Below, one piece after another: positions 9,138 through 18,486 of a DNA stretch of 64,000 nt. How positions within the stretch are numbered: the stretch's first letter is position 1; every line of letters begins with the position of its first letter. A program made the position numbers and the translations under genes. This stretch comes from Cyclobacterium lianum (GTDB lineage Bacteria; Bacteroidota; Bacteroidia; Cytophagales; Cyclobacteriaceae), in NCBI RefSeq assembly GCF_900143075.1, contig NZ_FRCY01000012.1, positions 84,624-148,623 of the forward strand, given 5' to 3'. The notes beneath the pieces were generated by a model. That model did no database searches, had not been told where the DNA came from, and was given only the letters and a program-made list of their open reading frames with translations.

Positions 9138-10134
9138 AACTCCGAAAATGCACGAACTGGTCGCTGAGAGGATCATTGCCCAGCTCAAGGAAGGAACGGC
9201 TCCCTGGCAACTGCCCTGGGAGAAATCAAGCGGGGCCTTCGAAAAGCCTTACAATGCGGTAACCAACAAGGCCTACCGGGGATTGAATTCCCTTTTTCTT
9301 CAACTGTTCACCCCCTTTGACGACCCGCGCTGGGCCACTTTCAAACAGGCCCAATCTCAGGGCTGGAGTGTACAAAAAGGAGCGAAGGGAATGGCCATCA
9401 ATTTCGTTAAGACCCATCAATTGATTCCCAAAAGAGATGAGCAAGGCAAACCTGTCCTGGATCAAAAAGGAAAACCCGTAAAAATCCGGAGGAGATTGAA
9501 TACTCCCATTGTCACCAAAGCCTGGGTTTTTAATGCCGAACAGATAAAGGGCGTAACCCCTCTGGAAAAAAAGCAGGAGGTAAGCCAATGGGAAAAATTG
9601 AACCGGGTAGAAAACCTGGTAAAAAACACCGGAGCCAATATTGAACATGTGCAAGGTAACAGAGCGTATTATTCTCCTTTAGCGGATCGGATCAGGATGC
9701 CGGAAAGGACGCAATTTACGGCCTCCGACAGGTATTATGCCACCCTTCTGCATGAATTGGGTCATTGGACCGGCCATAAGGGTCGGCTGGACCGGAGTAT
9801 CATGAACACCTTTGGTACACAGGAATATGCCAGAGAAGAACTGAGAGCCGAAATAGCCAGCATGATGTTGGGATCAGAACTTCAGATCGGTCATGATCCT
9901 CGGCAACATGTGGCCTATGTGGACAGCTGGATCAAAATCCTTACCGAAAAGCCCTTTGAAATCCACCAGGCAGCAGCCGACTCCCAAAAGATCATGGATT
10001 ACCTGATGGCCTTTGACCGAAAAAGAGAGCAGAAGCAACAGGAAGAAATGCAGCCAGGAACGGATTTTTCAAAACAGCCGGAAAATAAAGAACAGCAAGA
10101 AGATTTGGAACCCACTTTAAAATTTGGAAGATGA
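9127..10134 (+). CDS. ardC: ArdC-family antirestriction protein with metallopeptidase domain
   Basis: 335 aa. The N-terminal domain (about 5-120) has the ArdC/DUF1738 look: an LKEGTAPWQLPW segment, YRGLNSLFL, and WATFKQAQSQGW with KGAKG. The C-terminal domain is a zincin-type peptidase with HELGHWTGH at 209-217 (H209, E210, H213) followed by ELRAEIASMMLG. Proteins of this type bind single-stranded DNA and protect incoming conjugative DNA from restriction in the recipient, which fits its place at the end of the transfer operon. The last 30 residues are low-complexity Gln/Glu-rich. Its stop overlaps the next start (ATGA). Confidence 0.93.
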   Translation: MAIETPKMHELVAERIIAQLKEGTAPWQLPWEKSSGAFEKPYNAVTNKAYRGLNSLFLQLFTPFDDPRWATFKQAQSQGWSVQKGAKGMAINFVKTHQLIPKRDEQGKPVLDQKGKPVKIRRRLNTPIVTKAWVFNAEQIKGVTPLEKKQEVSQWEKLNRVENLVKNTGANIEHVQGNRAYYSPLADRIRMPERTQFTASDRYYATLLHELGHWTGHKGRLDRSIMNTFGTQEYAREELRAEIASMMLGSELQIGHDPRQHVAYVDSWIKILTEKPFEIHQAAADSQKIMDYLMAFDRKREQKQQEEMQPGTDFSKQPENKEQQEDLEPTLKFGR

Positions 10135-11039
10135 TTATTGAAAAGAAATTACCCATGCAGGATTTGAAACTATTCGGAATTTATAAAGACGGAAAGTTTA
10201 CCATCCCGGAAGACCAGGTCCGGGCATTACAGGAAGGAAAAATGACCGACGTAGTGGAATTGAAAGATTTGAAGGGAAAGGATGTGCATATTGACAGTTT
10301 ACCTGCCAGGCTATCCATCGTAAGGGGTACAGACGGCAATCCCTCTCTGAGAATTGATCCGGTGTACCGCTCCCCCAATTCCCATCCCCAACTCTCTACG
10401 GAGGAGAGAAAAAGGTTGCTCCGGGAAGATCTGGCCAATATCCGGAAGAATTACGTGGACCGGGATGGAAACGTACGGACGGAGATCATTTCATACGATA
10501 AAAATACCCGTCAGTTTATGAGCCATGATCCCAGGTCCGTCCAGGCACCGGAAGCAGTGAACAATGAAAAACTGACCGCCGAGCAAAAGCGAAAATTCAA
10601 AGAGGGGGAAACAGTGAACCTGGCAGATGGTACCCAATTTCAATTTTCAACAACTGATCGAAGAGGTATCCGGTCCAACCGAAACGGGCTGGTAGTATCC
10701 ATATTGCTGGACGGAGGAATATCCTATTTATTGCTGACCGGATTGGGAAGGATGCTGGGCAAAAAAAGTACTGAGGAACAATCCTATTCCAAGGGCTATC
10801 AGGAAGGTCTTAAAACGATGCAGAAAAATATGGAACGGCGAATTGCCCTCAGCCCCAATGACAGGGATGCAGTCAGAGACCTGAACAATGTCAGGGAGGA
10901 ACTTTCAAAAGTTTCCGCAGGTCATCCGGCAAACTATCAAAGCAAGGATGTAGATGAGGTCAAACGGTTTAACTCCAAGGATACCGAGATAAACTCCCCG
11001 AATCAATCAGAAGATGAACAGCATCAAAGAAGGATTTGA
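10131..11039 (+). CDS. DUF4099/DUF3945-like mobile-element protein
   Basis: 302 aa, coupled to ardC by a 4-base overlap. An N-terminal block (GIYKDGKFTIPEDQVRALQE) and a middle block with LTAEQKRKFKEGETVNLADG are of the kind found in Bacteroidetes conjugative-element proteins annotated DUF4099/DUF3945. A short hydrophobic stretch near residues 190-205 and a polar, helical C-terminus follow. The role is unknown; these genes commonly accompany ArdC and DNA-transfer genes. The family assignment is from memory of the KFKEGE motif and is moderately sure. Confidence 0.65.
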   Translation: MIIEKKLPMQDLKLFGIYKDGKFTIPEDQVRALQEGKMTDVVELKDLKGKDVHIDSLPARLSIVRGTDGNPSLRIDPVYRSPNSHPQLSTEERKRLLREDLANIRKNYVDRDGNVRTEIISYDKNTRQFMSHDPRSVQAPEAVNNEKLTAEQKRKFKEGETVNLADGTQFQFSTTDRRGIRSNRNGLVVSILLDGGISYLLLTGLGRMLGKKSTEEQSYSKGYQEGLKTMQKNMERRIALSPNDRDAVRDLNNVREELSKVSAGHPANYQSKDVDEVKRFNSKDTEINSPNQSEDEQHQRRI

Positions 11040-11658
11040 ATTGCTGGACAGTTTGGGGATTAGCAGAGAAGTTCAGCACCTGGTTTCAGCCGGTTTGCGG
11101 GAGGATGCCAGTGGCAAATTGATTGCGGATTACCGGGATGAAAAGGGAAGGGTTGTGGATCAGGAGATTCTTGCTGTTTCAATGCAGAAAATGTCTTCTT
11201 GCGGTATCCTTCACTTTTCACCCGCACTGCCAGAGAATGTTCGCACACTGTATATTTCCGATGCGATTATGCATTTGATCTTTATGGTGCAGCGAAAAAT
11301 CCACCGGATAGATTTCTCATATGCTGCTTTTTTGGTCTCCGGAGCCAGAATGGATCGGAAATTAATCGAAAAGCGAATGGATCAGTATCCTGAGGGTGTG
11401 AAAATATATACCCTGTTTGGCCATTCGCTTATTGGAAGGATCAGGGACTGTAAAGTGCAGCATTGGGTAAAGGGATTGGATGGTTCATTTAGGGTAGCAG
11501 GTAATAAGGTGGTTATTTTATTTAAAGGCAAGGAGTTTTGGATCGAGGTGGGGGAGTTTTCGTTGAGGAATCATTGCAGGCAGGTAGGTTTGCGGCAAAC
11601 GATAAGCGCCTGTAAACCAATTGATAAAAATATTGACAATTTTTATTTGTTTAGTTAA
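11014..11658 (+). CDS. Tra-distal hypothetical protein, weak Toprim-like resemblance
   Basis: 214 aa, overlapping the previous gene by 26 bases. The middle (about residues 70-150) runs VRTLYISDAIMHLIFM, then AAFLVSG, then KIYTLFGHSLIGRI. This spacing recalls Toprim domains of mobile-element primase-like proteins (an ESPIDAL-type strand, a GG strand, a DND-aGR motif), but the acidic residues are absent: S-D-A-I replaces E-S-P-I-D and F-G-H-S replaces D-N-D. If related, it would be catalytically dead. It may equally be an unrelated fold. It closes the transfer operon, and the DNA becomes more AT-rich at its end. Confidence 0.5.
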   Translation: MNSIKEGFELLDSLGISREVQHLVSAGLREDASGKLIADYRDEKGRVVDQEILAVSMQKMSSCGILHFSPALPENVRTLYISDAIMHLIFMVQRKIHRIDFSYAAFLVSGARMDRKLIEKRMDQYPEGVKIYTLFGHSLIGRIRDCKVQHWVKGLDGSFRVAGNKVVILFKGKEFWIEVGEFSLRNHCRQVGLRQTISACKPIDKNIDNFYLFS

Positions 11659-11664
11659 TTTTAG
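11633..11664 (+). promoter_or_regulatory. Possible Bacteroidetes promoter for the lipoprotein gene
   Basis: TTG at 11633-11635 and TAATTTTAG at 11656-11664 are spaced 20 bases apart, close to the Bacteroidota -33 TTTG / -7 TAnnTTTG pattern. They lie about 70 bases before the ATG at 11735. The -7 match is imperfect, and the site overlaps the end of the preceding gene. Confidence 0.3.
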
Positions 11665-11734
11665 GTATGATTTCCAATTTAACATTAAAATAGACCCAAT
11701 TAAATCCCTAAAATAACCTAACCAAACCACGGAT

Positions 11735-12226
11735 ATGAAAAGATTTGAAAGCCTCTTATATTTTGCCGGCATCTTTTTGGCATTTTCCTGCAGTAATGAT
11801 CCGGATGAAGAGCCGCTGGTAGAAAAGACAGCGCGGATTGAAATTGGCTTCGAGGGAAGTCTGGACCAGTATCTGGTTAATTTTGGCGTGCATTCCCTCT
11901 ATACCGGGCAAAGCGGTTTTGTCAGTGCCACCATCGTTCAGCCCGGTGAGCTGGAATGGACCCAAGTAATCGAACAGGCCAATACCTTTAACATTTCCAC
12001 GCCCCTTACCTTTTCCGAACTTATCGTTGAATCAGCAGCACCCGTTCATACCTTCGGTTTTATTTTCAACGTAGTGCACACTGGGGACATTCCCGATGAG
12101 GACTTTGTGGATTTAAGTGCCACCATCAGGGTATTTGGAAACAATTCAGAGGTCCAAACCTACCAATATACAGCAAGACCGGTAGGGGAGGTATCGGAGC
12201 CGTTGAGTGAGACGGTGAGGTTTTAG
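11735..12226 (+). CDS. Small secreted lipoprotein of unknown function
   Basis: 163 aa. The N-terminus is a lipoprotein signal (MKRFESLLYFAGIFLAFSC; lipid-bearing Cys at residue 19) followed by SNDPDEEP, a typical acidic linker in Bacteroidota surface lipoproteins. The mature domain is beta-rich with no catalytic motif. The gene has its own leader and is followed by a hairpin terminator, so it is likely a single transcription unit separate from the tra operon. Family not recognised. Confidence 0.75.
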   Translation: MKRFESLLYFAGIFLAFSCSNDPDEEPLVEKTARIEIGFEGSLDQYLVNFGVHSLYTGQSGFVSATIVQPGELEWTQVIEQANTFNISTPLTFSELIVESAAPVHTFGFIFNVVHTGDIPDEDFVDLSATIRVFGNNSEVQTYQYTARPVGEVSEPLSETVRF

Positions 12227-12290
12227 TAAAAGCTATTGAGTATACTTGCAGATTACCAACCTGAGAAAAGTTATATCCATGTCCACCTAA

Positions 12291-12320
12291 AAAACCCTCT
12301 TACTAGTGAAGGGGGTTTTA
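12291..12320 (+). terminator. Rho-independent terminator after the lipoprotein gene
   Basis: The arms AAACCCTCTT and AAGGGGGTTT pair with one mismatch around a short loop (ACTAGTG) and are followed by a T-rich tract. It lies 65 bases after the lipoprotein stop. Confidence 0.6.
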
Positions 12321-12826
12321 CTTTTCTGAATAATTTATAGAAGGTGAAGAAGCTGGCAGAGGTCAAGCGGGGATGGGAAACTACCCCCCCCCCCGCTATC
12401 GGAGCAGTATCCACGCCAAGGTAAAAGCCATTGATGAATAGCTCAGAAATGAGGAAAGAATTCATGAACTCTATTGAAAACAATTATATCCGTGAATAAA
12501 CCTCCTCCGCAACTGTATCTGGTCCTGGCAATCGGGAGAGGAAGCCTGAGCGGAAACCTAAACCTGCCTGCCGCCTTAGGCAGGAATTTAATCAGAATTG
12601 GAGTAGAGCAAGACCATGCCTATGAATAGAACCGAGCGTTAGAAATGATCCCTTTGTATCATTTCAGTGAGATGACAGTTAGCAGGGCAGGTAAGAAAAG
12701 GGGTATGGACGGATACCCAGATTCCAATTTTAAAAACAACTATCACTTTGTCCCACCGGAGAAGAAAGGAAAATGAGTCCATGCTTTCCTACTACGTCAA
12801 AACTTGCCCAACTATGTCATCATTCA
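12321..12826. other. Gene-free stretch with an 11-C homopolymer
   Basis: No convincing coding frame is present: frames on both strands break repeatedly. A run of 11 C lies at 12384-12394. Parts may be the decayed upstream portion of the IS66 transposase whose C-terminus follows, but I could not align them by eye. Confidence 0.4.
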
Positions 12827-12967
12827 TGCGGGTGCAAGAAAAACAATATAAAGGAGTTTGAGTGGCTGAAGGATATCTTTGAAAGGATCCAGTCCCACAA
12901 ACACAAAGACATCTACCAGCTCCTACCCTGCCACTGGGAGGAATATAGAATCAAAGGTTTACTATAA
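12827..12967 (+). pseudogene. IS66-family transposase C-terminal remnant
   Basis: The frame ending at the TAA at 12965-12967 encodes CGCKKNNIKEFEWLKDIFER and then IQSHKHKDIYQLLPCHW. IS66-family transposases end in a GTCKKHNxNPxEWLxDVLxRIxxH...LLPxxW pattern, so this is a recognisable C-terminus. Upstream the frame has no IS66 catalytic core, and an ATG at 12773 only opens unrelated residues. No terminal repeats were found. Marks an old insertion between the transfer operon and the giant-protein island. Confidence 0.6.
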
Positions 12968-13077
12968 AAATTCCCTGCCCTAATTCCTAGCTAAATCTAA
13001 TGGGTTCTTTGGACTGATACGTAAAGAAATAAATTTAACCCGGATTCCGGATTATTTATTAGCTTTCGTTATGAAGG

Positions 13078-13171
13078 CTGAAATTTCAAAAAAATCAGGC
13101 AGTTTGGAAACTCCACCGCTATGGTGAAGTTGAAAACCGCGGCAAAGTGACTGATTTTGAAGTAATTTCAG
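13078..13171. repeat. Imperfect long inverted repeat with nested hairpin
   Basis: The left arm 13078-13098 (CTGAAATTTC...AATCAG) pairs imperfectly with the right arm 13151-13171 (CTGATTTTGAAGTAATTTCAG). Between them CCACC-GCTAT-GGTG forms a smaller hairpin. The whole is about 94 bases and resembles a REP/MITE-like palindromic unit; no second copy was seen in the window. Confidence 0.45.
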
Positions 13172-13631
13172 TCTGCAATAGAGTTCCTAATGCATATTTT
13201 GAGTTTAAGTAAAGTTCCGATTGAAGAAATTAGAGTCAATTTGCAATTTTACTGTTTGTGCTCCAATGAATTCTGTTTTGGTTACTAAATCAATCCGAAT
13301 ATGAAGTTGGGAAATTTAAAAATATGTTCTTTTTAGGTAGTCTATTGAGATTTAAGGAGGCTAATATTGGTTTTTTTCCGGAGATTTTAAATCGAGCAAA
13401 AGTATAATCTTGAAAACCATAAAGAGTGAGTCCTAGGAAAATTTAATGTTAAAAATGCTAAAGTTTCCTTTTCCGCAAACAGGGCCATCGCGCTAACCAA
13501 AAATATGTATCAAATAAGGACATTACTTCCTGACTCAAAAACCTATACAACAAACAGTACCAAATAATATCAATCAATATAGTAAGTCTAAATTTACCCC
13601 TTTCTAATTATTGGATTCTGAAATCTAAGTA
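13172..13631. other. Intergenic stretch, nothing recognised
   Basis: AT-rich sequence with no open frame of note on either strand. It follows the 3' end of the minus-strand giant-protein operon and shows no clear terminator hairpin. Confidence 0.4.
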
Positions 13632-16600
13632 TCAGCTAATCATTAAACTAATTATTTTAACATGTTCATTCTTTTGTCTAGGCTCAATCACAATACCTTT
13701 AAAAAATACAATTTTAGCTTCCCTGATCAAAATCATTTTATCATCTGCGTCTCTTGCGATGACTGAAACCTCCAATTTGTAATTTAGACGTAAGTCATCA
13801 TTCAGATTTTCCCGTTCTAATCGGTCGTCAAATATAAAAATATACTCTCCAGGCTCAGGGTTGATCGGTATATTACGTGCCTCGCCTATTTCAAGATATT
13901 CACTACCAGAAGGCGCATTCTGATAAGTCGAAATCGAGTTTTGGATCTCACGTTTCACTATCACCCGATAAAAGATATTCTTCTTGACGTTTCGAAGCAA
14001 TTCAAGGCGTTTCGAACGGCTTAATTCAAATGAAAACTGAAGTTTAGGGGTCAGCTGGCCTTCCGGATATGCAGACTGTTCGCCTATCTTTTCTATTTTT
14101 TCAATAGACGGGAACGACGGTCTCACCCACCCCGACCAATGGCCGGGTTTCGAATAAAGATATTTATGTGTCAGGCCGAGCACTCCGGTTGGGTCAATGT
14201 CGATATAACTGGTTACCCGATAATTATACGCCCTGAAAGTATCCATGCCAAAGTGCAAATCTTCATTGTCATAAAAATAGTCAACAAACATCACATTGGG
14301 TTCTTCGGATAGCGGATCTGATATCAGGCCATCGACCATCGATAATTGCCTTTTAGGGTCGAATAGTTTACTTCCCGGGCCAACAAATATTAGGCCCGCA
14401 CGCCCTGCAACATCTCCTTCGCCAGGCTTCACTACCTGCTCGGACAAATTGAGCCAGTCATACAATGAAACCCCACCGGTATTTTCCAGCCATTCCATTT
14501 TGATAAGGCCTTCAGGATTGTGCCATTCGTCTACCAACAGACCTTTTTCGATTCTGGACAGCAATTCCCACGAATTTTCGTCCTTTTTAGCCAATTTCGT
14601 ACTAAGCGTTTGCTCTTCCCGTATTTCCCTTTCAATCGACAGGTAAATATCTGTCGGCAACTCATCTTGCCTCGTCCATTTCAGGAAGTTTCGCGGTTGT
14701 CTTTTCAAATCAGGATTTCCAACCTTCAGTTCGTCAGGTATCCAGTGTACGTGCAAGTTATTATCTAGAGCATATGAACTCCTCTCGTCAGGCGTGCTGA
14801 TGGTCCAGGCTTCCAATCCCAATGGCAATTGCGGAAGGATCGAGGTTTGATATTCTTCATAAAATACCTGTGCCCCTTTAGATTGATTGCCGATGGCAGA
14901 TGTGGTTTTGATGGCCCATATAAACAGTTCACGTAAACCGCCCCCAACCGGAATCAACAGGTCGCATTCATAAAACAACTGATCTTCCAGCTCAATCGAT
15001 TTTTCCAAAATTTGTTGCCCATGTACAAACAATAGTTCTTTCGGAACGGTGCCATTCGACGTGTCTACCAATGTATTCTGCCCTTCGAGGGTATACATTC
15101 CATTTTGTGGAGCTGAGACCGGCTTAAGCGGCATGACCTGATAACCTGACTCACAGATCACCACCAGCGTGAGTGGAGTATCGTATTTTTCCGGTTCGAT
15201 TTTTTGACCAAAAGTCACCTTATTGAATTTAGAGACAGATGTCCTTTCATATGATTTGGCCTTGAATGAGTAGGTAAAATCCGAGGTTCGTTTTAGCGTA
15301 ATTCGGGTTTGATAAAGGTGCAATTTTACTGCCTCTGCTTCTCCTGTGACATCGTCGAAATTGGACAGCACACTGTTATACCTGACCTTAAGTTGCTTCA
15401 ATCCCCTGAAACCAATCAAATCGGTAGAAACGATCTCATTTACCTCATCTTTGTCATAAGCATAATATACCTTGCCATCTACCCCTTTCAGCTCAGAAAA
15501 AACCTCCTTGTTTAGGTTAGAAAGTTCGTTTTTCAATATTCGCTGCGCATCGGCAAGGTCCAATTCCTTGATCGGGTTACACCGCTTTAATGCTGCATTT
15601 AGCATGTAGTCCTGCACCTCTGTATACAGAAATTCCTTATGTTCTTTGAATACAACTGATTTGATAGGGTCACCATTTGGGTCCGGGCTGACGTCCTTGA
15701 CCTCATTTGGTGTAGTCAATATGTTGGAAAGTGCCAGGTCGCGGTCAATGGCCTGAACGCCTAAAACCGGTCTTGCAAATAAGAATGACGGCTCGTGTGG
15801 CAGCAATTTGACCAACCTTGGCGAACGTTGGTCACTTACCAGAATAGATTCGGTAAATGCAATCTGACTTGTGGATGGCAATTCGTTGATGTACGTCGTT
15901 TCATATTCTTTGTATCGTGTTAGCGGGGGGGCTTTTACCTGCTCTGTCACGTTTATAGGGCGCATGGGATCATCTTCCACCCAAAATTTTCTTTTATCCG
16001 ACCTTATCGAAAAATTCATCAGCGCCATGTAATCATAGCCGCTATCCTCTTCCTTCAAGGTGATCTTATGGCTCCAGATATGACCGCTGGCTGTATTGGT
16101 CAATTTACCTTCGGCATGAAATACCTCCCAATCGATATTGTGTTTCAATACTTCGGTAAGCCCTATTATCCATTGATTATTTTTGAATGCAACAGGCAAA
16201 CCGGCCAGCATTTTATCAATATGCGCATCGAGCTGATCATCCGACACCTCTGCCCATCTATGCCGATGCCGTTTCCTCAAGTACAATATATTGGACTCAA
16301 TCTCGTCTTTGGGGTGCCGATCAGTCCCCCTTGAGGTCTTGCCGAAATGTCCAAGTTCGGATTTGAATGGAGATTGCCATTTGGTCTCTATCACTCCATT
16401 CTTATTTTCTATTTGGATGTAATCCTTGGTGGATTCATCGTTTGAAGGCGGCGCCTGCAACTCTGCTCTGTATTTAAACTGGAAAACATTGGTAACGGTA
16501 CCTATTGAGCTTTCCAGATTTTCAACCGGCATTGGCTCACTTTCCTGACCAAACACATCTACAGCCGTTACCCAAAATCGATAAGCCTGAGGTACTTTAC

Positions 16601-18482
16601 CCGTCTTTTTGGTCTTACCCCTTTGCATCTCCGGTTGCCATTCTTTTTCACGTGCATCCAATGGAAATTTATCCCAGGTCTCGGGCAGATTCGGGTTATA
16701 GTCGATCCTAAACCCGTCTCTTACATCGATCGAAAAGATCACTTCATCCTTCTTCTCATTTCGTTTTGGCATCTCTTCGTTGATCACCCGGTTGTTCTCC
16801 TCAACAGCCAGGACCTTTTCAAGGTTTTGGGTATTGTCTACCTGCTGAAATGCCGGCAATATCGGAGGGTTTTGCTGGGCAGCCTTGATATTGGGGTTGT
16901 CCACAGCAAAGAAAGGCTTGAGTTCTTTATTGTAGGAGTATTTCCTCGTGATTCGCCAGGGCTTGATGATATCCAGTTCGGGATTCAAATTAGGATCATC
17001 AAAATACTTCTTGAGATCTGCGGTTGCCTCAGATTGCCAGAGTCCGTACACATTTACACCGGTGATAATAGACGAGTTTTCCTCCTTGATCACATCTCCT
17101 GCAGTTGATACTACTTTTGGAAACGGTTTTTCTGCCGGTCTTTGCGATTTGATCAGGGCACGGCCGTCACCGGTACCCTTCTCTATGTTTTCTCCGTGAC
17201 TAATCTTCTCCAACAAATCGTCGTCAAAATCAGGGATCAGTCTTTTCATGTAAATATCGTACTCAAACTCACCGGTCAAAGGCTGTTCGACCGTGCAACT
17301 GGTAGCATGATCCAGCGCATTTTTCAGGCTGTTGGTGCCGTCGGTGGTAATGATATTGGTCGGCGAGTCCAATTTCTGGACCCCAACCACCATATCCATA
17401 TCATGAAACTTGTCCCAGTCATATTCCGAATCCTCCAGGGCTTTTTTGGTCGGAGGTATGTAGGAAACATTAAACAACAGACTGTCCCCATTGGTGTGCC
17501 ATTCCTGCACTTTGCTACTTTCAATTTCTCCAAGCGTAACCCCCAAACCCAATGCCTCCGCGAGCGAATATTTCTTTCCACAATCAGTTTCCACGCGATT
17601 GGGTTGACTCTGCCAGGGATTGCACCAATAATCAATAATTTCTGTTCCCTGTCCGGCCAAAACCGATAGCTGAGACTTCAGGTTTTCGGGTTCGGCCACA
17701 GCCTCTTCCATCTCCCTCAGGAAAACTCTGTTCTTAAGCAATTCGGATAGGATACTGACCATTTGCCAGGTGCTTTCGAGATGGGTCGAAATTTCTTTCT
17801 TTCCGCTTAGTTTTTTGCCTTTCGGCAGATGAAAGGTGAAGAGAGACGGCAGCTCCGACATAGATAGCGGCGCTTCAGCTGCAAAGGTCTGTTTTTCGAG
17901 CTCTTTAAATTCCTTAACAAAAATGGCTTGTAAGTTTCTGGGACTGATCAGATTATCAATCAGGTATCGACTAAACTGATCGGCAAAAACACTTCTCTCC
18001 ACTCCTTCCAATGATTCAGACAAACGTGCCCTTGCGTTGCCATTGATGGCTTTCATGGTGATGTTATGAAGTTTTTTAGGATAACTGCTCTTCGCACTGT
18101 CTGCCAGTATGTGATAAATGCCAATACCCTTTTCAGCTTTCACGTCATTGGGGTCGATTGGTGCTACCGGTTTGGTTTTTTTCGGGTTATCCGGGTCAGA
18201 ATTCCCTACAGTCGGTGGGTCAAACATCAGGTAATTCATAGGCTTGATCACCGGTAGGTCAGCTGTACCGGTCGGTCGCCCTACTGCAATCGTTCCATCG
18301 GCTTTCAGGTATTCCTTCGACTTTTTGGTCTTAACGGTTAAAACAAACTTGCCTTCAGGGTTGGGTAGATAGGTGGTCAGGTCGCTGGTGGCGTCATCAT
18401 TGAGGTACCATCGGGCAACTATTTCAAATTTCCCGCTGTTATTCTTTTTCAACAACCCAATACAGGATATAGCTAATGTCAT
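13632..18482 (-). CDS. Giant 1616-aa protein with FN3-like segments, function unknown
   Basis: 1616 aa, no signal peptide or membrane helix visible. The sequence is mixed alpha/beta. Several stretches look like fibronectin-III-type strands, for example near residues 640-660 (PQAYRFWVTAVDVFGQESEP). Long charged linkers and many Tyr/Trp-rich strands are present. It is the third gene of a minus-strand operon, only 4 bases after the 1554-aa gene, so the two giants are probably made together and may form a complex. No enzyme motif, repeat array or toxin domain was recognised. The GC content is higher than in the island that lies beyond the operon's first gene. Function unknown. Confidence 0.8.
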   Translation of the reverse strand: MTLAISCIGLLKKNNSGKFEIVARWYLNDDATSDLTTYLPNPEGKFVLTVKTKKSKEYLKADGTIAVGRPTGTADLPVIKPMNYLMFDPPTVGNSDPDNPKKTKPVAPIDPNDVKAEKGIGIYHILADSAKSSYPKKLHNITMKAINGNARARLSESLEGVERSVFADQFSRYLIDNLISPRNLQAIFVKEFKELEKQTFAAEAPLSMSELPSLFTFHLPKGKKLSGKKEISTHLESTWQMVSILSELLKNRVFLREMEEAVAEPENLKSQLSVLAGQGTEIIDYWCNPWQSQPNRVETDCGKKYSLAEALGLGVTLGEIESSKVQEWHTNGDSLLFNVSYIPPTKKALEDSEYDWDKFHDMDMVVGVQKLDSPTNIITTDGTNSLKNALDHATSCTVEQPLTGEFEYDIYMKRLIPDFDDDLLEKISHGENIEKGTGDGRALIKSQRPAEKPFPKVVSTAGDVIKEENSSIITGVNVYGLWQSEATADLKKYFDDPNLNPELDIIKPWRITRKYSYNKELKPFFAVDNPNIKAAQQNPPILPAFQQVDNTQNLEKVLAVEENNRVINEEMPKRNEKKDEVIFSIDVRDGFRIDYNPNLPETWDKFPLDAREKEWQPEMQRGKTKKTGKVPQAYRFWVTAVDVFGQESEPMPVENLESSIGTVTNVFQFKYRAELQAPPSNDESTKDYIQIENKNGVIETKWQSPFKSELGHFGKTSRGTDRHPKDEIESNILYLRKRHRHRWAEVSDDQLDAHIDKMLAGLPVAFKNNQWIIGLTEVLKHNIDWEVFHAEGKLTNTASGHIWSHKITLKEEDSGYDYMALMNFSIRSDKRKFWVEDDPMRPINVTEQVKAPPLTRYKEYETTYINELPSTSQIAFTESILVSDQRSPRLVKLLPHEPSFLFARPVLGVQAIDRDLALSNILTTPNEVKDVSPDPNGDPIKSVVFKEHKEFLYTEVQDYMLNAALKRCNPIKELDLADAQRILKNELSNLNKEVFSELKGVDGKVYYAYDKDEVNEIVSTDLIGFRGLKQLKVRYNSVLSNFDDVTGEAEAVKLHLYQTRITLKRTSDFTYSFKAKSYERTSVSKFNKVTFGQKIEPEKYDTPLTLVVICESGYQVMPLKPVSAPQNGMYTLEGQNTLVDTSNGTVPKELLFVHGQQILEKSIELEDQLFYECDLLIPVGGGLRELFIWAIKTTSAIGNQSKGAQVFYEEYQTSILPQLPLGLEAWTISTPDERSSYALDNNLHVHWIPDELKVGNPDLKRQPRNFLKWTRQDELPTDIYLSIEREIREEQTLSTKLAKKDENSWELLSRIEKGLLVDEWHNPEGLIKMEWLENTGGVSLYDWLNLSEQVVKPGEGDVAGRAGLIFVGPGSKLFDPKRQLSMVDGLISDPLSEEPNVMFVDYFYDNEDLHFGMDTFRAYNYRVTSYIDIDPTGVLGLTHKYLYSKPGHWSGWVRPSFPSIEKIEKIGEQSAYPEGQLTPKLQFSFELSRSKRLELLRNVKKNIFYRVIVKREIQNSISTYQNAPSGSEYLEIGEARNIPINPEPGEYIFIFDDRLERENLNDDLRLNYKLEVSVIARDADDKMILIREAKIVFFKGIVIEPRQKNEHVKIISLMIS

Positions 18483-18486
18483 GGTA

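Noticed and set aside
12773..12826. Start of a 64-codon gene at the ATG before the IS66 remnant
   Set aside because: The first 18 residues do not fit IS66 and the rest is only the transposase C-terminus, so the ATG is fortuitous.
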